This document shows, piece after piece, positions 50,210-58,550 of a stretch of DNA of 64,000 nucleotides. Both the position numbers and the translations under genes were made by a program. Location: contig NZ_CP135435.1 of the NCBI RefSeq assembly GCF_032341175.1, positions 3,286,001-3,350,000 of the forward strand. The letters are read 5' to 3'. Source of the stretch: Bacillus sp. DTU_2020_1000418_1_SI_GHA_SEK_038. GTDB lineage: Bacteria > Bacillota > Bacilli > Bacillales > Cytobacillaceae. Within the stretch, counting starts at the first letter, position 1; every line of letters starts with the position of its first letter. The notes under the pieces were generated by a model, which did not search any database, was not told the origin of the DNA, and saw only the letters and a program-made list of their open reading frames with translations.

Positions 50210-50962
50210 CTAGTTTCTCAAATAATAAAGAAGAATCCCTGTTGCTATCGCAACATTTAGCGATTCGCTTTTTCCATAAATGGGGATATAAAGATTGTCG
50301 GTTGTTTCAGATAAAATCGATTTTCTTACTCCGCTTCCTTCATTGCCCACGATTAATGCAAATTTCCCCGTAGTCTCAATGTCTGTATACTCTTTGGCAT
50401 CTTCCAATGCCGTGCCGTACACAGGGATGCTTTCCTTCTTTAGTTTACTAATCCAGTCATTCAGTTTTCCTCTCATAATCGGAAGGTGAAAATGACTGCC
50501 TTGAGCGGAACGGAGTACCTTCGGATTGTAAATATCTACACTTCCATCCCCAATAATTATAGCATCCACACCAGCAGCATCAGCTGTTCGAATCATCGTC
50601 CCTAAATTACCAGGGTCTTGAACCGCATCAATGAGCAAATATTTATTTCCATTAAATTGATCGGTGTTAAACTCTGGCTGACGGCAAATGGCGATGACCC
50701 CTTGAGGTGTTTCCGTATCAGATAAACTCTGAATAATGTCACTCGTCACCAACGTTACTGGGATATCGCCATAATCCCAAGAAGGCGGCAATCCTGTATT
50801 TTCACTGACCACAATTTCTTCAATACGACCGCTTAATATTGCTTCTTCAACAAGATGAAAGCCTTCGACTAAAAAGGTTCCTGTTTTGTCTCTTTCTTTT
50901 TTCGTTAAAAGCTTTTTCCATTGCTTCACTTGAGGGTTATTAGCAGAGTGAATATACTTCAC
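50210..50962 (-). CDS. ysgA: SpoU/TrmH-family RNA 2'-O-methyltransferase
   Basis: 250 residues of the SPOUT class. An N-terminal L30-like substrate-binding domain (NNPQVKQWKKLLTKKERDKTGTFLVEGFHLVEEAI) is followed by the knotted catalytic domain: motif 1 DAVQDPGNLGTMIRTADAAG, motif 2 IVGNEGSGV, motif 3 IPIYGKSESLNVAIATGILLY. GTG 50962 is chosen with AGGAG 8 nt upstream; an in-frame ATG at 51010 lacks SD and would exceed the usual length. The rRNA or tRNA target is unknown. Confidence 0.93.
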   Translation of the reverse strand: MKYIHSANNPQVKQWKKLLTKKERDKTGTFLVEGFHLVEEAILSGRIEEIVVSENTGLPPSWDYGDIPVTLVTSDIIQSLSDTETPQGVIAICRQPEFNTDQFNGNKYLLIDAVQDPGNLGTMIRTADAAGVDAIIIGDGSVDIYNPKVLRSAQGSHFHLPIMRGKLNDWISKLKKESIPVYGTALEDAKEYTDIETTGKFALIVGNEGSGVRKSILSETTDNLYIPIYGKSESLNVAIATGILLYYLRN

Positions 50963-51019
50963 ACTCCTCACTCCTTTATATTTTGCTTCAATTTTCTTAT
51001 TATAGCCCAATTAAAATAC

Positions 51020-51049
51020 ATAATAAATCCAAAAAATGAAATCATAATA
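51020..51049 (+). promoter_or_regulatory. Possible sigma-G promoter of sspI
   Basis: -35 ATAATA (51020-51025), 17-nt spacer, -10 CATAATA (51043-51049), about 30 nt before sspI. The -10 fits forespore sigma-G; the -35 is partial. Confidence 0.5.
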
Positions 51050-51080
51050 ACGATTCGATTATACGGAAGGAGTGCTGTCA

Positions 51081-51287
51081 ATGAATTTAAACTTAAGAAA
51101 CGCAATTATACACAATGTTACAGGCAATTCACAAGACGAATTAAAGGATACGATTGTAGATGCTATTCAAAATGGAGAGGAAAAAATGCTCCCTGGATTA
51201 GGAGTATTATTCGAAGTGATTTGGAAGAATTCCTCTGAGCAAGACAAACAGGAGATGCTTCAAACATTGGAAAATGGATTGAAATGA
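51081..51287 (+). CDS. sspI: Small acid-soluble spore protein SspI
   Basis: Minor forespore protein of 68 residues with the SspI sequence features: [14 protein letters not shown] at the N-terminus and [20 protein letters not shown] in the middle. ATG 51081 has AAGGAG 8 nt upstream and aligns with the known start; a longer in-frame ATG at 51072 overlaps the SD. Its role in the spore is not well defined. Confidence 0.95.
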   Translation: MNLNLRNAIIHNVTGNSQDELKDTIVDAIQNGEEKMLPGLGVLFEVIWKNSSEQDKQEMLQTLENGLK

Positions 51288-51300
51288 ATAGTGGAAACGA

Positions 51301-51330
51301 AAAAAGATGACCAAATTGGCTCATCTTTTT
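51301..51330. terminator. Shared terminator of sspI and ysdC
   Basis: AAAAAGATGACCAA pairs with TTGG-TCATCTTTTT with one bulge and a 1-nt apex, U-tracts on both strands, between the convergent genes. Confidence 0.88.
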
Positions 51331-51339
51331 TCTTTGCTA

Positions 51340-52425
51340 TTATTGAAACGTAATCTTTTCAACTGTTTCTCTATCAAGTCGCTTAATGACCTCTGAAATT
51401 AGGTTTACAGCATTTTCATAGTCATCACGATGAAGCATGGCTGCATGTGAATGGATATATCGTGTTGCGATTGTGATGGAAAGTGCAGGAACTCCATTAT
51501 GTGTTAAATGAATGGCACCTGAGTCCGTTCCGCCGCCTGGGACTGCGTCAAACTGATATGGGATATTCAGTTCATCAGCGGTATCTGTCACTAGATCACG
51601 CAAGCCTTTATGGGAAACCATGGATGCATCATACAGAATGATTTGCGGTCCTTTTCCCATTTTGCTTAGTGCTTCCTTTTCGGTAATTCCAGGAGTGTCT
51701 CCGGCAATCCCTACATCCACTCCGAAAGCAATGTCCGGCTCAATTTTCTGAGCAGATGTACGGGCGCCACGAAGTCCAACCTCTTCTTGAACCGTACCTA
51801 CACCATAAACAATGTTTGGATGTTCAGCATCTTTAAGTGACTTAAGAACATCAATGGCAATCGCACAGCCAATGCGGTTATCCCATGCTTTTGCGAGCAG
51901 CATCTTTTCATTATTCATCACTGTAAATTCAAAGTATGGAACAACCATATCACCAGGTTTCACGCCCCACTCCTTCGCTTCTTCCCTGCTAGAAGCACCG
52001 ATATCAATAAACATATCTTTAATGTCGACTGGTTTTTTTCTTGCTTCTGGAGAAAGAATATGCGGAGGCTTTGAACCAATTACCCCAGTTATATCCCCTT
52101 TGTTTGTCACGATTGTTACACGCTGGGCAAGCATTACCTGTGACCACCAGCCGCCAACTGTCTGAAAACGAAGAAATCCTTTATCATCAATATTTGTAAC
52201 CATAAAGCCTACTTCGTCCAGATGGCCAGCAACCATAATTTTCGGGCCGCCCTCTTTCCCAACCTTTTTGGCGATTAAACTGCCAAGTCCATCAGTTGTC
52301 ACCTCATCGGCATATTCACTTATATATTTCTTCATGACTTCACGAGGTTCACGCTCATTGCCAGGAATTCCTTTTGCATCAGTTAAATCCTTTAGCATTG
52401 TTAACGTTGCATCTAATTTCGTCAT
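51340..52425 (-). CDS. ysdC: M42-family glutamyl/deblocking aminopeptidase
   Basis: Cytoplasmic co-catalytic metallopeptidase forming large TET-like particles in this family. The 361 residues have [13 protein letters not shown] (metal His and Asp), the catalytic glutamate region [18 protein letters not shown], ligands in [14 protein letters not shown], and the final metal His in [13 protein letters not shown]. The specific peptide substrate is not known. Confidence 0.94.
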   Translation of the reverse strand: MTKLDATLTMLKDLTDAKGIPGNEREPREVMKKYISEYADEVTTDGLGSLIAKKVGKEGGPKIMVAGHLDEVGFMVTNIDDKGFLRFQTVGGWWSQVMLAQRVTIVTNKGDITGVIGSKPPHILSPEARKKPVDIKDMFIDIGASSREEAKEWGVKPGDMVVPYFEFTVMNNEKMLLAKAWDNRIGCAIAIDVLKSLKDAEHPNIVYGVGTVQEEVGLRGARTSAQKIEPDIAFGVDVGIAGDTPGITEKEALSKMGKGPQIILYDASMVSHKGLRDLVTDTADELNIPYQFDAVPGGGTDSGAIHLTHNGVPALSITIATRYIHSHAAMLHRDDYENAVNLISEVIKRLDRETVEKITFQ

Positions 52426-52497
52426 TATTTCGACTCCCTTAATATGTATTCGGCTATATTATACTAAAATTCCCTAGTAATAAAAAGAAATACCAAT

Positions 52498-52989
52498 TTA
52501 ATATCCTTGACGCTGCCTTTCATAATTAACTTCATTTTTATCAATATAGGCTTTCTCTATCTCCTCAGCATTGAAGCCTAATAGCTCCCCTAATTGTATG
52601 TATGCGTGAAACATTTCCTTATAATCCTCTAATGCCTTGCTGTTTTTGAATATACTTACGAGTTCAAACACATGCAAAAACTGATCATTGACAGACACTT
52701 TTGTTTCATGCTGTCCCAAATACTCACTTTCCCCTTCAAACCCGCACTCTATTCCCAGAGAAAGAATAAAATGAACACCATCCACAAACTCTTCTAAAAC
52801 AGTTTCATGAGGAGATGAGGGCTTTAAACTCCAAAATTTGAAGCACCTAGTTTCATTCGCAAGTTCTCCTAATTCTACGAGGAGCGCCAGCACTTTACGA
52901 TCAACTAAATTTTCATTGTGCAGTTGATGTTTTGTTTCAATATGCTTATCTAGTCCTTCTTGCATTGCAAATAATTTTTGATAATTCAT
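52498..52989 (-). CDS. dUTP diphosphatase, all-alpha (MazG-like) type
   Basis: 163 residues of the dUTPase_2 family, which removes dUTP and supplies dUMP. Metal-binding helices show VELGELANETRCFKFW (about 38-53) and VLEEFVDGVHFIL (about 64-76). The C-terminal signature is AYIDKNEVNYERQRQGY. It is unrelated to trimeric dUTPases. I do not recall it at this locus in B. subtilis, so it may be a local addition. It is followed by ysdC on the same strand. Confidence 0.88.
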   Translation of the reverse strand: MNYQKLFAMQEGLDKHIETKHQLHNENLVDRKVLALLVELGELANETRCFKFWSLKPSSPHETVLEEFVDGVHFILSLGIECGFEGESEYLGQHETKVSVNDQFLHVFELVSIFKNSKALEDYKEMFHAYIQLGELLGFNAEEIEKAYIDKNEVNYERQRQGY

Positions 52990-53057
52990 TTTACACCATC
53001 CTAATTATGTCTTTTAAAAAATAGTTATAAAAAAATTATAACAAAATCACAAAAAGT

Positions 53058-53084
53058 TGAAACTTTTTCATGTAGTTATTCGTA
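53058..53084 (+). promoter_or_regulatory. Sigma-W promoter of ysdB
   Basis: -35 TGAAAC (53058-53063), 17-nt spacer, -10 CGTA (53081-53084), the signature of the sigma-W envelope-stress regulon. ysdB is a known sigma-W gene in B. subtilis. Confidence 0.88.
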
Positions 53085-53116
53085 ATGAAAGGAAAATACA
53101 ATTGGAGGGGCTTGTT

Positions 53117-53533
53117 ATGATGTGGCTAATACGCTTCCTGCTATTTGCTCTTATTATTTTTCTTATATATAGCGTGTTTAAATATTTATTAAATCCAAAA
53201 CGGAAGCTCGAACTGGCCCATGAGCAAAAGCGGTATTATTTCTTAGATGATCAAGACAATGTTCGCAAAAACTTTTTGATTACTTATAAAGGGGTTTTAT
53301 TTGAAGGGGAAAAATATTTAGGGACAACTGAAAATGCATTTGAGGTTATCTCTATCTTTATCTGGCCCAGAAATCTCGCCTCACTACAAGGGATGGTGCG
53401 GGAAGATTTACAATTTATCGAGAGAAAAGTATATGAAAATTACCCAAATGCAAAGATCGACTGGAAAAGTCCGATCAAAGAGTTTATGGAAAAGAGTAGA
53501 GCACCTGAAACACCATTCAATGATCACAGTTAA
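53117..53533 (+). CDS. ysdB: Sigma-W-regulated membrane protein YsdB
   Basis: 138 residues: an N-terminal transmembrane helix (about 3-22, WLIRFLLFALIIFLIYSVFKYLL) and a cytoplasmic domain with KRYYFLDDQDNVRKNFLITYKGVLFEGEKYLG. ATG 53117 has GGAGGGG at 6 nt. An upstream start at 53057 would put the -35 box inside the gene, so it is rejected. Function is unknown beyond membership of the antibiotic/envelope stress regulon. Confidence 0.9.
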   Translation: MMWLIRFLLFALIIFLIYSVFKYLLNPKRKLELAHEQKRYYFLDDQDNVRKNFLITYKGVLFEGEKYLGTTENAFEVISIFIWPRNLASLQGMVREDLQFIERKVYENYPNAKIDWKSPIKEFMEKSRAPETPFNDHS

Positions 53534-53561
53534 AAACGTTCGGTAATCTCCGAACGTTTTT
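53532..53561. terminator. Terminator after ysdB
   Basis: AAAAACGTTCGG pairs with CCGAACGTTTTT around a 6-nt loop; U-tract on both strands. The left arm overlaps the ysdB stop. Confidence 0.9.
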
Positions 53562-53563
53562 CT

Positions 53564-54139
53564 TTATACTGCTTTAAAGAATTCTCGCCACTTAATCACC
53601 GTTACCTTTTCCCTCAATAAGAAAACAAGGACTCCTAGTGAAAGTAAGATTATGAGAATCATCGATGGAGTAAACCTGCTAATAAATTCCCCAAACACTG
53701 TATAAAAAATAGCTAAAGGCAGATTTGTTAACCATGAATTCTTAATGTAATCCTGAAAGCTTTTGTTCCGTTCAATTAAGCAAAAATTCAATAAATGATA
53801 ATGAATAAAGGGGATAAGTCTTAGCACAGCCACTTGACCAACACTCAAATTCCGATACTCCCCAAACCAACGTTTTTTTAAGTTTGATAGTTTTGCATGT
53901 GTTTTCGGCATCCGGTTAATAAGTAAATAGAAAAGAATACTGCTTAACATTAGACCGATTAACGAGAATAAACTGCCAAAAAAACTGCCAAATAAGATTC
54001 CTCCAGTTAAACAGACTAGGGGAACAGGAATAAAGAAAAATTGTCTTAAAATATGAAATAATATAAAGGCAATGGGGGCTAAAATCCCGGCTGTTTCAAT
54101 CATCACAAATAGCAATGATAATTGATCATTCAACTTCAC
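53564..54139 (-). CDS. VTT-domain (TVP38/TMEM64, DedA-like) membrane protein
   Basis: 191 residues with about five transmembrane stretches. The VTT hallmark is FFFIPVPLVCLTGGILFGSFFGSLFSLIG (about 34-62), a re-entrant loop region, and later AVLRLIPFIHYHLLNF, where the usual FRFxPxxP is altered. This superfamily includes lipid scramblases and flippases. Subfamily function unknown. It lies in the ysdA-ysdB interval, where I do not recall a gene in B. subtilis. Confidence 0.85.
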   Translation of the reverse strand: MKLNDQLSLLFVMIETAGILAPIAFILFHILRQFFFIPVPLVCLTGGILFGSFFGSLFSLIGLMLSSILFYLLINRMPKTHAKLSNLKKRWFGEYRNLSVGQVAVLRLIPFIHYHLLNFCLIERNKSFQDYIKNSWLTNLPLAIFYTVFGEFISRFTPSMILIILLSLGVLVFLLREKVTVIKWREFFKAV

Positions 54140-54202
54140 TCACCCTCTTTATGCTGAATTCCTTGCTGTCTTCTTTTACAGCTTATTGAGGGAATCTGGC
54201 AG

Positions 54203-54475
54203 TTATGACAAAAGATTAAATGCATATAGGAGGAGTCCTATTTCAAGGAGAGATAGCACCGGCAAGCCGTATTTAAACTGGAAATGCTTTGTTTTGTGAC
54301 GAAAGGTTTTCATCCCTAGCGTCATGCCGATAGCACCAAAAAATAAGGCAACAAGCCATAATGTACTTTCTCTAATTCGGTATTGATGATTTTTAGCTTT
54401 CTTCTTATCAATCATCATCAAGTAAAAGCCAACTAGATTAATCATGATAAACAAGGTTATAAATATCTTTAGCAT
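54203..54475 (-). CDS. ysdA: DUF1294 membrane protein YsdA
   Basis: 90 residues with three hydrophobic stretches. The signature motif is MMIDKKKAKNHQYRIRESTLWLVALFFGAIGMTLGMKTFRHKTKH. ATG 54475 has GGAGG at about 8 nt; the longer reading from 54490 overlaps the SD. Function unknown. A repeat element sits immediately upstream. Confidence 0.92.
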   Translation of the reverse strand: MLKIFITLFIMINLVGFYLMMIDKKKAKNHQYRIRESTLWLVALFFGAIGMTLGMKTFRHKTKHFQFKYGLPVLSLLEIGLLLYAFNLLS

Positions 54476-54494
54476 TATTCCTACCTCCAAAAAA

Positions 54495-54618
54495 GAAAAG
54501 CGTAAGCACCTTGGTCACCCCCGACAAGCACAAGACGAGCCTCCCAGAAAGGTGTTCTATACCTTTCTGGGAGGATTGGCTTGTGACCTCGAGGGGGTAG
54601 GTGCTGGAGCTAGACAAA
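54495..54618. repeat. Long hairpin-forming intergenic repeat, copy 2
   Basis: Reverse-oriented relative of 8172-8358: GAAAAGCG-AAGC at one end, GCTGGAGCTAGAC at the other, CGACAAGC in both. It contains a perfect 14-bp hairpin CCTCCCAGAAAGGT / ACCTTTCTGGGAGG at 54540-54574. It lies between rplT terminator and ysdA. Confidence 0.7.
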
Positions 54619-54620
54619 GA

Positions 54621-54648
54621 AAAGCCATTCTCGCAATTGAGAATGGCT
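54621..54648 (-). terminator. Terminator of infC-rpmI-rplT
   Basis: Perfect 10-bp AGCCATTCTC / GAGAATGGCT with a 6-nt loop, then TTTTCTTT, 8 nt past the rplT stop. Confidence 0.9.
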
Positions 54649-54655
54649 GCTATAA

Positions 54656-55015
54656 TTACTTGCTAAGGTTTTGCTTAGCAACAGATGCTAATTCTGTGAA
54701 TGCTTTTTCGTCAGCGATTGCTAATTCAGCAAGCATTTTGCGGTTTACTTCGATGCCAGCAAGCTTTAAACCGTGCATTAAACGGCTGTAAGAAAGACCG
54801 TTCATGCGAGCTGCTGCGTTAATACGAGTAACCCATAGTTTGCGGAAATCGCGCTTTTTGTTGCGACGATCACGGTAAGCATACATTAAAGATTTCATTA
54901 CTTGTTGGTTAGCAACTTTATATAATGTATGTTTTGAACCGAAATAACCTTTAGCTAATTTAAGAACTTTTTTACGACGTTTGCGAGTAACTGTACCGCC
55001 TTTTACACGTGGCAT
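54656..55015 (-). CDS. rplT: 50S ribosomal protein L20
   Basis: 119 residues, full family length. Begins [26 protein letters not shown] and contains the [21 protein letters not shown] core. L20 binds 23S rRNA and, in B. subtilis, its own operon leader to trigger premature termination, for which a candidate leader is present at 55800-56057. Confidence 0.98.
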   Translation of the reverse strand: MPRVKGGTVTRKRRKKVLKLAKGYFGSKHTLYKVANQQVMKSLMYAYRDRRNKKRDFRKLWVTRINAAARMNGLSYSRLMHGLKLAGIEVNRKMLAELAIADEKAFTELASVAKQNLSK

Positions 55016-55040
55016 ATGATTTCCCTCCTAATATCGGATA

Positions 55041-55241
55041 TTACTTAAGATTTACTAATAAGAAACGGATGCGTTTGTAATCGCCTGAAGAAACAAGAGT
55101 TCCTTTGCGAAGCTTACGCTTTTGTTTTTGAGATTTATTAGCGAACAAGTGGCTTGTGTAAGCGTGGTTACGCTTAAGTTTTCCAGATCCTGTTCTTTTG
55201 AAACGCTTAGCAGCGCCGCGGTGAGTTTTCATTTTTGGCAT
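55041..55241 (-). CDS. rpmI: 50S ribosomal protein L35
   Basis: 66 residues, basic throughout, starting [20 protein letters not shown]. Typical length and sequence. Sits between infC and rplT with 15 and 25 nt gaps in a single operon. Confidence 0.98.
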   Translation of the reverse strand: MPKMKTHRGAAKRFKRTGSGKLKRNHAYTSHLFANKSQKQKRKLRKGTLVSSGDYKRIRFLLVNLK

Positions 55242-55256
55242 TTGGAAGTCCTCCTC

Positions 55257-55772
55257 TTACTTTTCGTTTTTAGGTGCTAGCATCATGAACATACTGCGGC
55301 CATCCATTTTTGGATGTGATTCTACAGTAGCTACTTCTGTGCATGCCTCAGCAAAGCGAACTAATACACGATGACCAATTTCCTTATGGGTAATGGCACG
55401 TCCTTTAAATCGAATCGATGCTTTAACTTTATCGCCTTTTTCAAGGAATTTAATTGCATTGCGAAGCTTTGTATTAAAATCATGCTCATCAATAGTCGGA
55501 CTAAGACGAACTTCTTTAACACTGATAATCTTTTGATTTTTACGAGCTTCTTTATCTTTCTTCTGCTGCTCGAACTTGAACTTTCCATAGTCCATGATAC
55601 GGGCTACAGGAGGTTTTGCATTCGGTGCAACAAGAACAACATCAAGATTAACTCGTGCAGCAATTTCAAGTGCTTCGTTTTTTGACTTGATTCCTAATTG
55701 CTCGCCGTTTTGGTCAATAAGACGAACTTCACGGGCGCGAATGCCCTCGTTTAACAACATATCTTTGCTAAT
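55257..55772 (-). CDS. infC: Translation initiation factor IF-3, ATT start
   Basis: IF-3 keeps 30S subunits free and checks the initiator codon. 171 residues: an N-domain with [20 protein letters not shown], a lysine-rich linker, and a C-domain with [15 protein letters not shown] and [12 protein letters not shown]. The start is ATT 55772 (ATT AGC AAA GAT ATG): GGAGG lies 9 nt upstream, and the encoded N-terminus SKDML matches B. subtilis. ATG 55760 has no SD at proper distance. Rare start codons let IF-3 regulate its own synthesis. Confidence 0.93.
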   Translation of the reverse strand: MSKDMLLNEGIRAREVRLIDQNGEQLGIKSKNEALEIAARVNLDVVLVAPNAKPPVARIMDYGKFKFEQQKKDKEARKNQKIISVKEVRLSPTIDEHDFNTKLRNAIKFLEKGDKVKASIRFKGRAITHKEIGHRVLVRFAEACTEVATVESHPKMDGRSMFMMLAPKNEK

Positions 55773-55799
55773 AGTTAGACACCTCCAAGGTTAATATGC

Positions 55800-56057
55800 G
55801 AACACAACATTTGGGTCAAGAAGGCATTAGATGCCTATTGCACCGGACGAAAGCTACATTCGCAAGAATACATAACATATCTGTTCCAAAGAGAAGCAGA
55901 TCTGTTTAAATCCAATAAAAAAAGTGTGGATGACAACACCCACACTTTACGTACAAAATTTAAACAACCATGTTTACGTAAAACCTGCCAACTGCTCTTT
56001 GCGTCAATCAGGTGAGAAGCGGGTGCTTCTTCTTTTCCTCAAATTGTATTCAATTAC
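55800..56057 (-). promoter_or_regulatory. L20-type leader RNA of the infC operon
   Basis: A roughly 285-nt untranslated leader contains the attenuator at 55921-55948 and then a region with AGGCATCTAATGCCT and GCGAATGTAGC. This layout resembles the L20 leader of Bacillus, in which L20 stabilises the terminator. The assignment is by position and structure; the L20-binding bases were not checked. Confidence 0.7.
55914..55948 (-). terminator. Attenuator terminator in the infC leader
   Basis: AAAGTGTGG pairs with CCACACTTT, followed by seven T on the minus strand. Confidence 0.9.
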
Positions 56058-56064
56058 CTTAGCA

Positions 56065-56094
56065 ACTATATCACAAAAGATGTTTTCATGTCAA
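56065..56094 (-). promoter_or_regulatory. Sigma-A promoter of infC-rpmI-rplT
   Basis: -35 TTGACA (56089-56094), 18-nt spacer, -10 TATAGT (56065-56070). A consensus -35. Confidence 0.8.
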
Positions 56095-56186
56095 ACGATC
56101 ATTTCAGTTGCAACGAAGAAAATTGTAACAAATGTATCGGAAACATGCAATACATTTTTTGAATTTCCAATATTTTAGCAGAACAT

Positions 56187-56291
56187 CCCGGGAATCGCAG
56201 ATATATTCGGAATGTCGCCGATATATCCGGAATGTCGCCGATATATCCGGAAAATCGCCGATATATCCAGAAAGTCGCTGATATTTCCCTC
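56187..56291. repeat. 20-bp tandem repeat array beside thrS
   Basis: Four full units (56200-56279) of GATATATCCGGAATGTCGCC with 1-4 differences each, plus partial units on both sides. The last partial unit reaches the thrS stop codon. No spacers, so not a CRISPR. No terminator for thrS was found other than this array. Confidence 0.85.
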
Positions 56292-58223
56292 TTATCGTTT
56301 AACTTCTTCCTTCAATCCCGCAATAAAATCTGCAAAAGGAACTGTTTCAGATTTTTGCTCTCCATATTTTCGGACATTGACTGCCTTTTCAGCTACTTCA
56401 TTATCGCCGACTACTAGCATATATGGAGTTTTTTGCATTTGGGCTTCACGGATTTTGTAGCCAATTTTCTCATTTCGATCATCAAGCTCTACACGGAACC
56501 CCTCAGCTTTTAATTGTTCAAGGACTTCTTTTGCATAATCATAATGAACATCTGGCGAAACAGGGATGACTTGAACTTGAACAGGTGCAAGCCATGTTGG
56601 GAATGCCCCTTTATACTCTTCAATTAAGAAGGCAACAAAGCGCTCCATTGTTGAAACAACGCCGCGGTGAATAACGACTGGACGATGCTGTTTTCCATCT
56701 TCCCCGATATAAGATAAATCAAAGCGCTCAGGCAATAAGAAGTCTAACTGAACTGTTGATAAAGTCTCTTCCTTGCCTAAAGCAGTTTTCACTTGTACAT
56801 CTAATTTTGGGCCATAGAAAGCTGCTTCCCCATCAGCTTCAAAATAATCAAGTCCAATCTCATCCATTGCTTCTTTCAGCATCGCTTGTGCTTTTTCCCA
56901 CATTTGGTCATCATCAAAATACTTTTCTGTGTCTTGCGGGTCGCGATAAGACAGACGGAATGAATAATCATTGATCCCGAAGTCTTTATACACATCAAGC
57001 ACCAGTTGGACAACACGCTTAAATTCTTCTTTAATTTGGTCAGGACGGACAAAGATATGAGCGTCATTCAGAGTCATTCCACGTACACGCTGAAGGCCTG
57101 ATAATGCTCCAGACATTTCGTAGCGATGCATCGTTCCAAGCTCAGCGATGCGGATAGGAAGCTCACGATAGCTGTGAATGCCATTTTTATATATCATCAT
57201 GTGGTGAGGGCAGTTCATCGGACGAAGAACAAGCTGCTCATTATCCATTTCCATGACAGGGAACATATCCTCTTGGTAATGATCCCAATGGCCAGACGTT
57301 TTGTACAGCTCAACGCTTCCCATCACTGGTGTATAAACATGGTCATAACCTAAACGAACTTCCTTATCAACAATATAGCGCTCCACGATGCGGCGAATAG
57401 TTGCTCCTTTTGGAAGCCATAGCGGCAAGCCTTGTCCTACTTTTTGTGAGTTAGTGAAAAGATTTAATTCTTTCCCGATCTTACGGTGGTCACGCTCTTT
57501 CGCTTCTTCTAGCAAGCGCAAATGCTCAGCTAAATCTTCCTTTTTAAAGAAAGCTGTACCGTAGATGCGCTGCAGCATTTTATTGTCGCTGTTTCCACGC
57601 CAGTATGCACCAGCAATGCTTAGAAGTTTAATTTCCTTCAGCTTGCCAGTAGATGGCACGTGAACACCACGGCAAAGGTCAACAAACTCTCCTTGCTCAT
57701 AAAGAGTCACTGTTTCATCTGCAGGGATTGCTTCAATCAGTTCTAGTTTGTATTCATCATCGATTTCCTTGAATAATTGGACAGCTTCATCTCGGCTGAC
57801 TTCCTTGCGAACGATTTCAATGTTTTCATTGATGATCTTTTTCATTTCTTTTTCGATAAGCGGCAGATCCTCCGGAGTCAAGGATTGCTCCATATCGATA
57901 TCGTAGTAAAACCCGCCTTCGATAACCGGACCTACACCAAGCTTAACATTTTTAAATAAGCGCTTAATCGCCTGTGCCATTAAGTGGGCAGAACTGTGGC
58001 GAAGAACCTCTAATGCCTCTGCACTGTCCTGAGTAACGATTTCGACAGCTCCATCTTCCTCAATTGGACGGCGCAGGTCGTACATTTCGCCATTAAATTT
58101 ACCTGCTATTGCCTTCTTCTTAAGTCCAGGACTAATAGAAGCAGCGATATCTTCTGTTGTCGTCCCTATAGGAAACTCCTTTACAGCCCCATCTGGAAAC
58201 GATACTTTAATTAAATCTGACAT
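56292..58223 (-). CDS. thrS: Threonine--tRNA ligase
   Basis: 643 residues, the same size as in B. subtilis. An N-terminal TGS domain (1-65) is followed by the editing domain with [15 protein letters not shown]. The class II core has the zinc-site region [10 protein letters not shown] and motif 2 [23 protein letters not shown]. The C-terminal anticodon-binding domain has VQVIPV and [12 protein letters not shown] 58223 has AGGAGG upstream; the upstream in-frame reading from 58292 runs through the leader terminator and is rejected. Confidence 0.97.
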   Translation of the reverse strand: MSDLIKVSFPDGAVKEFPIGTTTEDIAASISPGLKKKAIAGKFNGEMYDLRRPIEEDGAVEIVTQDSAEALEVLRHSSAHLMAQAIKRLFKNVKLGVGPVIEGGFYYDIDMEQSLTPEDLPLIEKEMKKIINENIEIVRKEVSRDEAVQLFKEIDDEYKLELIEAIPADETVTLYEQGEFVDLCRGVHVPSTGKLKEIKLLSIAGAYWRGNSDNKMLQRIYGTAFFKKEDLAEHLRLLEEAKERDHRKIGKELNLFTNSQKVGQGLPLWLPKGATIRRIVERYIVDKEVRLGYDHVYTPVMGSVELYKTSGHWDHYQEDMFPVMEMDNEQLVLRPMNCPHHMMIYKNGIHSYRELPIRIAELGTMHRYEMSGALSGLQRVRGMTLNDAHIFVRPDQIKEEFKRVVQLVLDVYKDFGINDYSFRLSYRDPQDTEKYFDDDQMWEKAQAMLKEAMDEIGLDYFEADGEAAFYGPKLDVQVKTALGKEETLSTVQLDFLLPERFDLSYIGEDGKQHRPVVIHRGVVSTMERFVAFLIEEYKGAFPTWLAPVQVQVIPVSPDVHYDYAKEVLEQLKAEGFRVELDDRNEKIGYKIREAQMQKTPYMLVVGDNEVAEKAVNVRKYGEQKSETVPFADFIAGLKEEVKR

Positions 58224-58250
58224 AGTAAATCCTCCTATTTGGATAAAAAT

Positions 58251-58281
58251 AAAAAAACCCGCCCCTAAAAAGGGACGAGTT
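58251..58281 (-). terminator. Leader terminator of thrS
   Basis: AACTCGTCCCT pairs with AGGGGCGGGTT (one mismatch plus wobble), followed by seven T on the minus strand. Confidence 0.85.
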
Positions 58282-58485
58282 GTTATTAACACGTGGTTCC
58301 ACCCTACTTCTCATTTCACAGGATAAGTAAAATGACTTGTAGCAATTTAACGGCTTGTGACCGTCAGCTCATTTCCGAGCTGAAGTTCAAAGGTGGTAAG
58401 CATTCAATTCGTGTTAGGAAGGTTCCAGCCTTGCCTTCCCTCTCTTGAAACCGTAATAGAATACCCATGTCCTTATCATAACTTA
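58251..58485 (-). promoter_or_regulatory. Threonine T-box riboswitch
   Basis: T-box core AGGGTGGAACCACGT at 58291-58305. The specifier loop reads GCTT-ACC-ACC, giving codon ACC (Thr) at 58395-58397. A terminator lies before thrS. Confidence 0.92.
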
Positions 58486-58513
58486 TACTTATTGCATTTC
58501 ATATTATGTACGT

Positions 58514-58542
58514 ATTATAGATTGTTATTTCAGGAAAATCAA
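58514..58542 (-). promoter_or_regulatory. Sigma-A promoter of thrS
   Basis: -35 TTGATT (58537-58542), 17-nt spacer, -10 TATAAT (58514-58519), directly after the ytxC stop. Confidence 0.8.
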
Positions 58543-58550
58543 GGGCATCT

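Noticed and set aside
55924..56178. 84-codon plus-strand ORF over the infC leader and promoter
   Set aside because: It covers known regulatory signals on the other strand and has no SD or family.
56187..56291. CRISPR-like repeats
   Set aside because: Units are directly adjacent with no spacers, and no cas genes are present; it is a plain tandem array.
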